In this document: positions 9,091-17,308 of the stretch, piece after piece | Position numbering within the stretch: the first letter of the stretch is position 1 | Layout of the letters: the number at the start of each line of letters is the position of its first letter | Assembly (NCBI GenBank): GCA_022819745.1 | Contig: JAJEGS010000021.1 | Location: forward strand, 62,001-126,000 | Direction: 5' to 3' | DNA from: Candidatus Latescibacterota bacterium | Lineage (GTDB): Bacteria > Latescibacterota > UBA2968 > UBA8231 | DNA length: 64,000 nt | The notes under the pieces: generated by a model | The model's input: only the letters and a program-made list of their open reading frames with translations | Databases searched by the model: none | What the model was told of the DNA's origin: nothing | Program-made: the position numbers and the translations under genes

Positions 9091-9197
9091 GAGGAGGTCC
9101 TCTTTGGGTAAATGTAAGCACTCCCCCCTATAAGCAAAAGGTAGGCCATGCTTGGCAGATGCCCGTTCCCTCTGGTAGCGTTATGTGATGTATGCGC

Positions 9198-9247
9198 CGT
9201 GCTGTTGCCTTGTAGAAACGATGCCGTTCCTCAGAGGTAACAGCACG
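9198..9247 (-). terminator. Inverted repeat just after the isochorismatase-like gene
   Basis: Nine-base arms CGTGCTGTT (9198-9206) and AACAGCACG (9239-9247) flank a 32-base loop and lie directly against the stop codon at 9249. There is no T-tract, so terminator function is only suggested by position. The rest of 9091-9248 shows no gene. Confidence 0.35.
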
Positions 9248-9248
9248 C

Positions 9249-9788
9249 TCACTTGACCAAGGCGGCAATTTGCTTGAACTCCGCCGTCCCCGCCTCCTGC
9301 AGCAGTTCAAATAGACACATTTCCACCGCCGTGATCTGTGCGCCAGCGGCCACCATTCTTTGCAGTCCCAACTCCTTGTTCTCGACTGTGCGCGAGGAGA
9401 CGGCGTCGGCGACGACTTCGACTTGGTAGTCCGAGTCCAGCAAATCGCGGGCCGTCTGATAGACGCAGATGTGGCTTTCGATGCCGGCTAGGAGAATCTG
9501 GCGGCGGCCGCTCTGGCGCAGTTGGGTTTGGAAAGCGCTGAGGCCGTAGGCGCTGAAGCAGGTCTTGGCCAGTGGCTCTTGGTCGGATAGCAGGTCGGCG
9601 ATCTCGGGAATGGTAGGGCCAAGCCCTTTGGGGTATTGCTCTAGCCATAGGATGGGCAACCCGAGAATCTGTGCGCCTTGGACGAGAATCTGTAGCTGGC
9701 GGTAGAGTGCCTCGCGCTCGTGCATCAGCGAGGCTAGCTTGCCCTGAATGTCGATGAGGACGAGCGCGGTGTGGTCGCGGCTGAGCAT
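9249..9788 (-). CDS. Isochorismatase-family cysteine hydrolase
   Basis: A 179-residue protein of the isochorismatase/nicotinamidase fold. Features are ALVLIDIQGKLA with the catalytic Asp, ILLAGIESHICVYQTARDLL containing the GxExHxCVxxTA nucleophile-Cys motif, and VEVVADAVSSRT. It is closest to the short YcaC-like group. Substrates of this family include nicotinamide, isochorismate and carbamoyl compounds, and the substrate here is unknown. The ATG overlaps the TAA stop of the upstream enolase-superfamily gene by one base (TAATG), so translation is probably coupled. Confidence 0.85.
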   Translation of the reverse strand: MLSRDHTALVLIDIQGKLASLMHEREALYRQLQILVQGAQILGLPILWLEQYPKGLGPTIPEIADLLSDQEPLAKTCFSAYGLSAFQTQLRQSGRRQILLAGIESHICVYQTARDLLDSDYQVEVVADAVSSRTVENKELGLQRMVAAGAQITAVEMCLFELLQEAGTAEFKQIAALVK

Positions 9789-10933
9789 TAGATGTACCCG
9801 GTCGAGCCGTCGGGACGCGTGGGGCTGGAGCGCTCCCAATGAATGTATTCGTTGTCGGCGATGGCTTCTTCGTTGACTTCGACGCCTAGGCCCGGCCGGT
9901 CCGGTCGCAGCTCTAAGTAGCCGTCTTTGGGCAGATAGGGCTCGTCAACCCAATCGTTCCACTCGGATTCAGTCGGCAGGAGGTATTCGAGGATTTTGAA
10001 GTTGGGTGCCGAGGCGCAAAAGTGCAGGTTGACCGCAGTCGCCAACGGCCCCATCGGGTTGTGTGGGGCGATGCTGATGTAGTGGGCTTCGGCGATGGCG
10101 TTGATCTTGCGCATTTCGAGCAAGCCGCCGCAGACGCAGATGTCGGGCTGGATGATGTCGGCACCTTGGTTGGCGATTAGATCGAGGAACTCAAAGCGGG
10201 CGTAGAGGCTCTCGCCGGTGGCCAACGGCACCTGCATCTGCGACTTGAGGCTGGTCCACGCCGGAATGTGCTCGGGGCGCATAGGCTCTTCGTAGAAAAA
10301 GGGGTCGTACGGTGCGAGGGCGTTGGCTAGCTGCAAGGCGCGAATCGGCTCGAAGATCTTGGCGTGCGGATCGAAGGCAAATTCCCAGTCGTCGGGGCAG
10401 TTGACGCGCAATTCTTCAAAATACTTGGTCGCCTCGGAGCAGACGCGGCCCCAGCGATGGGCGTCTGGATCGAGCTGATAAGGGCTGGTTTTGAAGGCTG
10501 TGAAGCCGTATTCCTCGTTCAGACGCCGGGCTTGGTCGGCGGCCTCTTTGCCGTCGCGGCCGCCGATCCCGCGGTACACGCGCACCCGGTCGCGGGCATG
10601 GCCGCCCAAAAGCTGATAGACCGGGACGCCCGCGGCTTTGCCGGAGATATCCCACAGTGCGTGGTCGATGCCGGAAATGGCCGACAGACCGATCCCGCCC
10701 GGTGGAAAGCGAAACTGCTGGTGCAACTTCATCATGATGAACTCGATCCGTCGAGGATCGATGCCCTTGATTAGCTCAAAGCAATAATCGACGGTCGGGC
10801 CGACGGCCAGGTCGGGGCCGATGGAGTAGGTCTCGCCCCAGCCGGTGATGCCCTCGTCGGTCTCGACTTTGACCAAGACGCGGGGGCGGTTGCCGAAGCG
10901 GGCGATGATGGGGGTGATGGCGGTGATTTTCAC
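9788..10933 (-). CDS. Enolase-superfamily sugar-acid dehydratase, D-galactonate/mannonate dehydratase-like
   Basis: The 381-residue protein has all expected active-site residues of the acid-sugar dehydratase branch: FDPHAK (Asp188 metal ligand, His190), YEEP (Glu215/216), TGES (Glu241), Asp264 in IIQPDIC, and His291 in APHNPMGP. The Asp-x-His motif on strand three is typical of galactonate and mannonate dehydratases, which form 2-keto-3-deoxy acids. A GTG start at 10933 is chosen because VKITAITPIIARFG is the standard family N-terminus and lies 11 bases after the previous gene; the longer upstream open frame is arginine-rich and overlaps that gene. It lies between a GH88-like hydrolase and an isochorismatase-like gene in a probable three-gene operon. 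Confidence 0.85.
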   Translation of the reverse strand: MKITAITPIIARFGNRPRVLVKVETDEGITGWGETYSIGPDLAVGPTVDYCFELIKGIDPRRIEFIMMKLHQQFRFPPGGIGLSAISGIDHALWDISGKAAGVPVYQLLGGHARDRVRVYRGIGGRDGKEAADQARRLNEEYGFTAFKTSPYQLDPDAHRWGRVCSEATKYFEELRVNCPDDWEFAFDPHAKIFEPIRALQLANALAPYDPFFYEEPMRPEHIPAWTSLKSQMQVPLATGESLYARFEFLDLIANQGADIIQPDICVCGGLLEMRKINAIAEAHYISIAPHNPMGPLATAVNLHFCASAPNFKILEYLLPTESEWNDWVDEPYLPKDGYLELRPDRPGLGVEVNEEAIADNEYIHWERSSPTRPDGSTGYI

Positions 10934-10944
10934 GGTAGGTCTCG

Positions 10945-12318
10945 CTATTGGAAAAAGAGTGGATAAGGGGCGTTTTCGGCTTCGCGTTTGATCAGGCTCA
11001 TCAGTTCCATTGTGTGGTAGTCGCCCCACATGGCTGCCTCGCCGCAGGGGATTTTGCGGCCTTGGGGCACGTAGTCCCAGCCATTGGGACGATGGTAGAT
11101 CGCATGGAGGGTGATGCCTTGGTGTTGGGGATCGACGGCGAGATACGGTTCCTCTAGGAGGGCGCGGGCAATGGTGAAGGCCGCGGCGCGATAGCGCGTT
11201 CCTTTTGCTTCGTCCCCCTTGGACAAATAGTAGTTGCCCAAGCGCAAGTACCCTTGGCCACAAATGGCTGCGGCCGAGCTGTCGAGCGACTCGACATCGT
11301 TGTGAGGGTCGGAGGGCTGGTCGGTTATCGCGCCAAAGGAGGCGACTCCGGGAGCACCGGTGTCCCAAAACGGTACGCCGTCGGCAAAGCTGTTGGCGAT
11401 GTGGAATTCAGCGGTGGCTAGGGCGGCTTGTTCCATGGTTTGCACGAGGTCGGCTTTGGTGCCGAAAGGCTCGACGTCGGCCTCGTTGAGTGTGGCGAAA
11501 TACTCTAGCTGCTCGGCGTAGCCCGTAAGCACCCACGACAGGCCGCGAGTCCAAGTAGAAAACGGAGTGTAGCCCTGCTGGGTGCTGGGGCAGCGGTACT
11601 GGCCGTCGTGGACGTTGAAGATGGATTCGTGGACTACGCGGCCGGGTGTGTCAAACGCGTCGCGCCCCTCGCCGTAGTACACGTTGAAACGGGCGTTGGT
11701 CTGGGCGTGTTCGATTAAGCGGCCGAGCAGGCTGATGCGCTTGTCGCCTTCGCCCATCAGCGCGTGGCCTAGCTGGTGCGCCGTTCCCAAGATGCGCAGC
11801 GAGCGCATGGTGTCGGAAAAGAGCGAATGCGGGCCGTTGAAGGAGTGGATGAAGCCCGTGCCGTAAGCGGTCTCGGTCCAGCGCGCGGCTTGCACAGCGC
11901 CCGACAGCTTGATGGCCAATTCGTAGAAATCCAGTTCTCGCTGATCGTGCGGGATGCGACCTTCGATTATCAGGCGGCGCAAGTTGCCATAGGTAGAGAG
12001 GTTGTTGAAGCCGTGGTCGTGGACGCCGATGTGCGAGACGTGCGGTGCCATGTGCGCGATGGTGCGGTCGCGGCCGAGCGCGAGGAAGCGCGCGTCGTCG
12101 GTCATGTCGTACTGCAGGATGGCGCAGCCGTATTGGAAGCCCTGGGTCCATTCGGTCCAGCCTCGGGTGGTGTAGCGTCCCTGCTGGGTGAAGACTGGGG
12201 TGCCGCGGTCCGGGTCCCAGGTACTGTCGAGATCGAGGATCTTGGCACCGGTAAGGGTTAAAAAGCGCTGGATTGATGGAAGGAGCTTTTGGGCGTTCAG
12301 GTTTTGGTCTGGTTTCAC
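10945..12318 (-). CDS. GH88-like (unsaturated glucuronyl hydrolase-type) alpha/alpha-barrel protein
   Basis: The 457-residue protein resembles family 88/105 unsaturated glucuronyl or rhamnogalacturonyl hydrolases, which act on oligosaccharides left by polysaccharide lyases. Candidate catalytic residues are Asp101 in HDHGFNN and Asp169 in LFSDTMRSLRIL, with a 68-residue spacing similar to Asp88/Asp149 of the Bacillus enzyme. STWTRGLSWVLTGYA is the typical tryptophan-rich segment. No signal peptide is seen, so it should act in the cytoplasm. It starts with GTG at 12318 with AAAGGAA about eight bases upstream. It heads a minus-strand unit divergent from the PL26-like lyase. Confidence 0.75.
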   Translation of the reverse strand: MKPDQNLNAQKLLPSIQRFLTLTGAKILDLDSTWDPDRGTPVFTQQGRYTTRGWTEWTQGFQYGCAILQYDMTDDARFLALGRDRTIAHMAPHVSHIGVHDHGFNNLSTYGNLRRLIIEGRIPHDQRELDFYELAIKLSGAVQAARWTETAYGTGFIHSFNGPHSLFSDTMRSLRILGTAHQLGHALMGEGDKRISLLGRLIEHAQTNARFNVYYGEGRDAFDTPGRVVHESIFNVHDGQYRCPSTQQGYTPFSTWTRGLSWVLTGYAEQLEYFATLNEADVEPFGTKADLVQTMEQAALATAEFHIANSFADGVPFWDTGAPGVASFGAITDQPSDPHNDVESLDSSAAAICGQGYLRLGNYYLSKGDEAKGTRYRAAAFTIARALLEEPYLAVDPQHQGITLHAIYHRPNGWDYVPQGRKIPCGEAAMWGDYHTMELMSLIKREAENAPYPLFFQ

Positions 12319-12447
12319 GGGATGGTTCCTTTGGCTTGGGCAGCGAGAAGATAGGAGGGGGGTGGAGGCGGGTCAATGCGGATTGGTAAGGCGTTGGTCG
12401 CTTGCTTATTTTCCTTCGCCGCACAGACGAGGCCAAGGAGAAGTCAC

Positions 12448-14982
12448 GTGAGCATACCCGACGAAGGCATTGCCTTAAAAGTAAAAGAGACAGCGGGCAT
12501 TGACCGCCGAAAGTACCCCCTGACAAGGGGCGTCCCCCTGCCGCAAGGTGCCGTAGTAGGCGTGGAAAACCTGTCTTTGCAGGACGCACAGGGCCGAGAG
12601 ATCCCGGTGCAGCTACGGGTCTTGGGCCGCTGGCCGGACGAGAGCGCAAAGTGGGTCTTGGTGGATTTTCAGGCCGACGTGGAAGCGGGGCAAGAGGCCG
12701 TGTACACCTTGCGATACACGGACCAAAAAGCCGCGGGGAATGTCCAAGGCGTGGAAATCGTCGAGCGAGAAGACCGCTTTGAGGTGTGTACTGGACCGCT
12801 GCGCCTTGGCATAGGAAAAAAGGCATTCGCGATTTTTGACGGGGTAGAGTTAGGGGAGCGAGCCGAGGGGTCGTTTGTCTCCGAGGTGGAGGTTGCACCT
12901 CGGGGCGGCGGCGATGCTTGGGCCAAGATCTCCGAGTCGGAGTTCGTCGGAGGAACGCAGCGGCGGATCTACGGGATGGGAGGCACGTGTCTGGCGTCAG
13001 AGGGGGTGGAGGAATACGCCGTCGAGATAGAAGAGGCCGGTCCCTTGCGGGCGGTGATTTGCTGTCGAGGAGCCTACGAGTCAACCGCGCCCATGCACCA
13101 CTACGCCGGTTATCGCCCGCTACGCTTTGCGACCCGGATCTACGCCTATGCCGGCAAGGCGCAGGTGCGGGTGGTGCACACGGTGATCGTCACCTGCAAT
13201 CCGCGCGAGACCGAGGTGGAGGAGTTGGGTTTGCGCGTTCCAATTTTGCCCGAAGGCAGCGGAACTTGGCGCGTCGGGGCTGGACGGGTCATGGAGGGGG
13301 CTTGGGTTCCCGAGCGCTACTCATTGCTCTCGCAGCGGTCGGACAATCACTTCTATTGGGAGGAGTACGAAGGTGTTGAGCGCGCCGCGCGGGCCGAGGG
13401 CGAACGGGCCGAGGGCTGGATTTGCGCTGAGAACGGCCGCGTCGGCGTTGGCGTTGCGCTGCGCTATATGGCCGAGGAATATCCCAAGGCTCTCGGTGTG
13501 GGTGCGCACGGCATCGACGTGTTCTTTTGGCGCGACCCAGAGGGTCGGCGGCTCAGTTGCAAGCGCTACGCTGAGGAGGTGGCTTGGCACGAGGGCGAAG
13601 GGGTCTATGCCGACGGCACAGGCACTGCGAAGAGCAGCGAGTTTTTCGTCGATTTTTTTCGCGCTGGGTCCGCCGACGGCGAGCGGTTGCAGGGCCTTTT
13701 GCATCCGCCACAGGTGAGCGTTGCGCCGGATTGGGTGGTGCAGAGTGGGGCGGTGGGCGGCTTGGCAACCGGCGCGGAATTCCCGCGCTCGGACCGCATG
13801 TTGACGGGCTTTGTCGCTTGGATGGAAGGACACATCGAGCGCTATCGCTGGAAGGGGTTTTTCGATTGGGGCGACGTGATGGCCACGTGGGAGGAGAGCG
13901 AGGGCGGCTGGCGCTTCAAGGGTCGCTGGGGTTGGTGCAACAGCGAATGGGATCCGCGCCACGCTGTGTGGTTGCAGTACTTGCGCACGGGCGAGGGGCG
14001 CTACTACGCGCTCGCCGAGGCCATGACCCGACACTCGCTGGACGTGGATACTTGCCACTATCATCCGTTGCGGCCCTACATGGTCGGCGGTTGTTTCCGC
14101 CACAGCATGGATCACTTTGGCGACGAGCCGTGCGCTTCGCACACCTTCATCGACAATTGGGTGGATTACTACTACTTGAGCGGCGACGAGCGGGCGCGGG
14201 AGGTCTTGCACGAAGCCGGGGAATTTTTCCTGCGCTATCGCTGGAGCGAGGACCCGCGCTACAGCTTCAGCTTGCGCTCCATCGCCAACGCGCTGCGGGG
14301 CTTGCTCTACCTGTACGAGTTGACCGGTGAAGCGCGCTTTATGCGTCGCGCTGAAGAGGTGTACGACGCGGTGGCTCGCGGCCAAAACGAGGACGGTAGC
14401 TGGCACAAGCGCTTTCAGGTATCCACGGAGGCCAAGCTGCCCGACCAAGGGCCGTACGGCATGGCTACCGAGGGCACGACTCTGGCGGTGGAAATGGGCA
14501 CGGCGATCCCGTTTAGCGCCGAAGAATACCTCGCGCTGGGGGGGAGCTTTAGCTCGTTGAAGCGGGTGTTGCCCTACGAGGAGCAAAAGGGCTATCAGAC
14601 TCATTATTTGATGGTCGGGCTGGAGCGGATGCACAGAATGACCGGGCGCGCGGATGTGGCTGAGGTTTTCGTGCGGGCTGTCGATTGGTTTTGCGGCGGT
14701 AAAGGCGTCTTTGACGCCGACTTTGCCTGCGCCCAAAGCTACCACGGCGTGCTCTGCGGCTCGCTGGCGTACGCTTGGCGGCTGACTGGGGAGCAGGGCT
14801 ATCTGGAGGTAGGTCGCGCAGTGCTCGCCGAATTGATTGACCAACAGGACTGGAGCGACCGCCCGGATTACCGGGGCGCGGTGGCTATGCACCCGACCGC
14901 GTTGAGTTTGGTGTTTTTTGGCGTGCCGTCGCTACTGGGGGCACTTGCAGAAGCAGGTTTGGAGGAGATACCGAATACGTGA
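12448..14982 (+). CDS. PcRGLX/YetA-like (PL26-type) exo-rhamnogalacturonan lyase family protein
   Basis: An 844-residue protein that opens with RKYPLTRGVPLPQGAV and IPVQLRVLGRWPDESAKWVL, a hallmark of the N-terminal RIFT-barrel domain of PcRGLX/YetA proteins. A beta-sandwich region and a C-terminal alpha/alpha toroid (from about 470, with GWCNSEWDPRHAVWLQYLRT) follow. Family members cleave unsaturated residues from rhamnogalacturonan-type chains. The GTG at 12448 is preferred because AAGGAG lies eight bases before it; the first 24 codons of the longer open frame look non-coding. No signal peptide is evident. It is divergent from the GH88-like gene and followed by a sulfatase. The C-terminal residues were probably altered by the insertion described at 14964-15059. 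Confidence 0.75.
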   Translation: MSIPDEGIALKVKETAGIDRRKYPLTRGVPLPQGAVVGVENLSLQDAQGREIPVQLRVLGRWPDESAKWVLVDFQADVEAGQEAVYTLRYTDQKAAGNVQGVEIVEREDRFEVCTGPLRLGIGKKAFAIFDGVELGERAEGSFVSEVEVAPRGGGDAWAKISESEFVGGTQRRIYGMGGTCLASEGVEEYAVEIEEAGPLRAVICCRGAYESTAPMHHYAGYRPLRFATRIYAYAGKAQVRVVHTVIVTCNPRETEVEELGLRVPILPEGSGTWRVGAGRVMEGAWVPERYSLLSQRSDNHFYWEEYEGVERAARAEGERAEGWICAENGRVGVGVALRYMAEEYPKALGVGAHGIDVFFWRDPEGRRLSCKRYAEEVAWHEGEGVYADGTGTAKSSEFFVDFFRAGSADGERLQGLLHPPQVSVAPDWVVQSGAVGGLATGAEFPRSDRMLTGFVAWMEGHIERYRWKGFFDWGDVMATWEESEGGWRFKGRWGWCNSEWDPRHAVWLQYLRTGEGRYYALAEAMTRHSLDVDTCHYHPLRPYMVGGCFRHSMDHFGDEPCASHTFIDNWVDYYYLSGDERAREVLHEAGEFFLRYRWSEDPRYSFSLRSIANALRGLLYLYELTGEARFMRRAEEVYDAVARGQNEDGSWHKRFQVSTEAKLPDQGPYGMATEGTTLAVEMGTAIPFSAEEYLALGGSFSSLKRVLPYEEQKGYQTHYLMVGLERMHRMTGRADVAEVFVRAVDWFCGGKGVFDADFACAQSYHGVLCGSLAYAWRLTGEQGYLEVGRAVLAELIDQQDWSDRPDYRGAVAMHPTALSLVFFGVPSLLGALAEAGLEEIPNT

Positions 14983-15059
14983 TGAATTACGAATTACGAA
15001 TTAGGCTGGGGCCGGGAATTCGTAATTTCTAATTCCTAAATGAATAGGAGATACCGAAT
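14964..15059. repeat. 70 bp palindromic insertion flanked by 13 bp direct repeats
   Basis: GGAGATACCGAAT occurs at 14964-14976 and again at 15047-15059. Between them lie 70 bases containing 11-base inverted arms AATTACGAATT (14992-15002) and AATTCGTAATT (15017-15027) plus short tandem AATTACG units. The downstream copy supplies the Shine-Dalgarno and most of the start codon of the sulfatase. Removing one copy plus the insert would let the lyase end in ...ATACCGAATGCCTGA with its stop overlapping the sulfatase ATG, which is what an ancestral operon junction would look like. I infer insertion of a small non-autonomous or REP-like element. Confidence 0.6.
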
Positions 15060-16551
15060 GCCTGAACGACCCAATATCATTCTCATTATGACCGACCAAC
15101 AGCGCTTTGACACAATCGGCGCTTGGGGCTACGACTACGCGATTACGCCGGCGATGGACCGCTTGGCCGCGGAGGGGCTTTCCTTCCGCAATGCCTTTTG
15201 CCCAGGTGCGACTTGCATTGCCTCGCGGGCGGCGATTTTCACGGGTATGTACCCGCACAATACCGGCGTGTACAGCTTCGACCACTGGGCCAGTCACCGC
15301 AATTGGGTGCAAGACCTCAACGACGCGGGCTATCACTGCGTCAACATCGGCAAGATGCACTTTGCTCCGCGCGATGTTGCCGGGGGTTTCCACGAGCGGG
15401 TCGTGGTGGAGAATCCCACTAACAGGAACCTCGACATGGGTGGGGCGGACGACGATTGGGGCCGCTATCTGCGGATTCACGGCTTGGAGCGGCCCAACGA
15501 CCGCAACAAGACCGACCCCGATTGGCTGCAGAAATACCAAGGCGTCCCTTGGCACTTGGAGGAGCGCTTTCACTCGGATGTCTTTATCGGCGACTCGGCC
15601 CTTACTTGGATTCGCGATTACAAGGGCCAACAACCGTTTTTCTTACAGGTGGGTTTTACTGGACCGCACGAGCCGTGGGACCCGCTGCCGAGGCATCTGG
15701 AACAGTACGCGGGGCGGCCAATGCCCCCGCGCGTAATGCGCGAAGGCGAGTTGGAGGACAAGCCGCCCCAGCACGCGGCGCAGAGAAAAACACACGCTGA
15801 GACCGAGCACGAGTCCGCGATCGACATGTACTCGCCCAGCGAAGAGGATATCGCCCACATGCGGCGGCACTACTACGCTAAAATTACAACGGTGGATGAG
15901 AAGTTGGGCGAAGTTTTCGACGCGCTGCAGGCGCGGGGCTTCTTGGACAATAGCTTGCTTCTTTTCTGCTCAGATCACGGCGAGCTGTTGGGCGATCACG
16001 GGCTGGCGTACAAATGGCTGATGTACGATCCGATAGTACACGTGCCGCTGATTGTGCGCGACAGTCGGCGGACGCAAAAGGGCTGCGAGATCGGCGACTT
16101 GGTCTCGTTGATGGATTTAGGACCGACGATCCTAGAAGCGGCTGGCGTGGAGGTGCCTAGCTATCTAGAAGGACGTTCGCTGCGGCCGTACTTGGAGGGA
16201 GTCGCGGATTGCGCGCCGCGCGAGTGGGTGTTCTGCGAGGACAACTATCAGGTGATGATGCGCGGCCAGCGGCACAAGATGGTCTATTACATCGGCCAAG
16301 ATCAGGGCGAGCTATACGACTTGGAGCAGGACCCGCACGAGTTGTGGAATCTCTGGGGCCGACCCGAGCATCAAGAACTGCAAAACGAACTTACGGCCCG
16401 TCTGCTGCACTGGCTCGCCGCGAGTACGTACTACAATGCTGGCTACCGCCGCCAGCGCAGCCGGCAGTACGCAATGCGCTGGCCGCGGCCAGACGACGCG
16501 TTTTTACACGGGGCAGGGGGGAAAGCAGTGCCCCGTTCGTTTGATCTCTAG
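15058..16551 (+). CDS. Type I sulfatase (formylglycine-dependent)
   Basis: A 497-residue arylsulfatase-family hydrolase. It has the metal motif IMTDQQRFD (10-18), the sulfatase signature CIASRAAIFTG with Cys53 as the residue converted to formylglycine (C-x-A-S-R), and FCSDHGELLGDHG for the distal metal and sulfate site. It removes sulfate esters, probably from sulfated polysaccharide fragments, given the neighbouring lyase and GH88-like genes. The ATG at 15058 is chosen because AGGAG lies six to ten bases upstream; an ATG 18 bases earlier lacks such a site. No signal peptide is visible. The maturase needed for formylglycine is not in the window. Its stop overlaps the convergent kinase stop by two bases. 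Confidence 0.9.
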   Translation: MPERPNIILIMTDQQRFDTIGAWGYDYAITPAMDRLAAEGLSFRNAFCPGATCIASRAAIFTGMYPHNTGVYSFDHWASHRNWVQDLNDAGYHCVNIGKMHFAPRDVAGGFHERVVVENPTNRNLDMGGADDDWGRYLRIHGLERPNDRNKTDPDWLQKYQGVPWHLEERFHSDVFIGDSALTWIRDYKGQQPFFLQVGFTGPHEPWDPLPRHLEQYAGRPMPPRVMREGELEDKPPQHAAQRKTHAETEHESAIDMYSPSEEDIAHMRRHYYAKITTVDEKLGEVFDALQARGFLDNSLLLFCSDHGELLGDHGLAYKWLMYDPIVHVPLIVRDSRRTQKGCEIGDLVSLMDLGPTILEAAGVEVPSYLEGRSLRPYLEGVADCAPREWVFCEDNYQVMMRGQRHKMVYYIGQDQGELYDLEQDPHELWNLWGRPEHQELQNELTARLLHWLAASTYYNAGYRRQRSRQYAMRWPRPDDAFLHGAGGKAVPRSFDL

Positions 16552-17228
16552 GATTCGGTTAAGAACCCGGCGAGCAGATCAACGGCGTCCTCTCGATCTA
16601 TTTTGCCGGTGTTGATCGTCAGGTCGTAGAGTAGGGGGTCGTTCCAGTCGGCGTTGTGGAAGTTGCGCAGGTAGCTCTGACGCCATTGGTCGTGTTGCTC
16701 GATGAGTTTCTGCGCTTGCTCGCGATCCATGTCGCGGGTCTGCATCAATCGTTCAATTCGCGTTTCGAGCGGGGCGATGATTTTGACGTGACAGGCATTG
16801 GGGAAATCGGCGAGGACGACCTGGCTGGCTCGGCCGACGACGACGGCCTTGCCGCTTTGGCCGAAATCCTGCACGAGGGTCGTGATGAGTAGCTGATACG
16901 TGCCTCGGTCGAGGTACGTCGCTTCGCTGACCTCGTGCTCGCGCATGTGGGGGAACTCGAGCCCAAACTCGGGCGCGTACGCGGCAGCCGATAGGGGAAA
17001 AGTCCCCGGAGCGACTTCGGGCACGAGCAATTTCTTGAGGAAGAACCGGAGGCGGCCCTCCCCCTTCTCGTCGTAGCGCTCAACCTCTTCGACCGAAGTA
17101 TCGGTGATGCTGGCGATCTCTTCGACGAGGCGGCGGTCGATAAATTCGTAGTCTAGCTTGGCGGCCAACTGCTCGGCGATCCAGTCGCCAAAGCTGCCGA
17201 GCTGACGGGCAACCGTGATGACATTCAT
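16548..17228 (-). CDS. Cytidylate-kinase-like family protein
   Basis: A 226-residue protein with MNVITVARQLGSFGDWIAEQ, the variant P-loop start of the cytidylate-kinase-like family. YEFIDRRLVEEIA and a VVVGRASQVVLADFPNACHV segment follow. Family members are P-loop NTPases of unclear substrate, distinct from true Cmk (which has GPxGxGKST). The ATG at 17228 begins the conserved domain; the open frame upstream of it is arginine-rich and lies over the modC region. It lies downstream of modC, 80 bases away, and converges on the sulfatase with overlapping CTAG stops. Confidence 0.8.
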   Translation of the reverse strand: MNVITVARQLGSFGDWIAEQLAAKLDYEFIDRRLVEEIASITDTSVEEVERYDEKGEGRLRFFLKKLLVPEVAPGTFPLSAAAYAPEFGLEFPHMREHEVSEATYLDRGTYQLLITTLVQDFGQSGKAVVVGRASQVVLADFPNACHVKIIAPLETRIERLMQTRDMDREQAQKLIEQHDQWRQSYLRNFHNADWNDPLLYDLTINTGKIDREDAVDLLAGFLTES

Positions 17229-17308
17229 GGCGAGTCTCTTAGGTTGGAAGTGATCAGGTCCCAGCTTGTACCATTTGTAAAGAGTATAAAAGGCGAGTAT
17301 TTGCCGTG

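Noticed and set aside
10934..11368. N-terminal extension of the galactonate-dehydratase-like gene
   Set aside because: The 145-residue extension is Arg-rich, overlaps the upstream GH88-like gene and the family normally starts at the GTG-encoded VKITAITP.
11651..13084. 477-codon minus-strand open frame rich in Pro and Arg
   Set aside because: Composition is typical of an out-of-frame reading of GC-rich genes; it overlaps the GH88-like and the lyase genes, which have clear motifs.
13321..14892. 523-codon minus-strand open frame
   Set aside because: It lies antisense to the PcRGLX/YetA-like gene, is rich in His, Ala and Arg without motifs, and reflects GC-rich codon use of the true gene.
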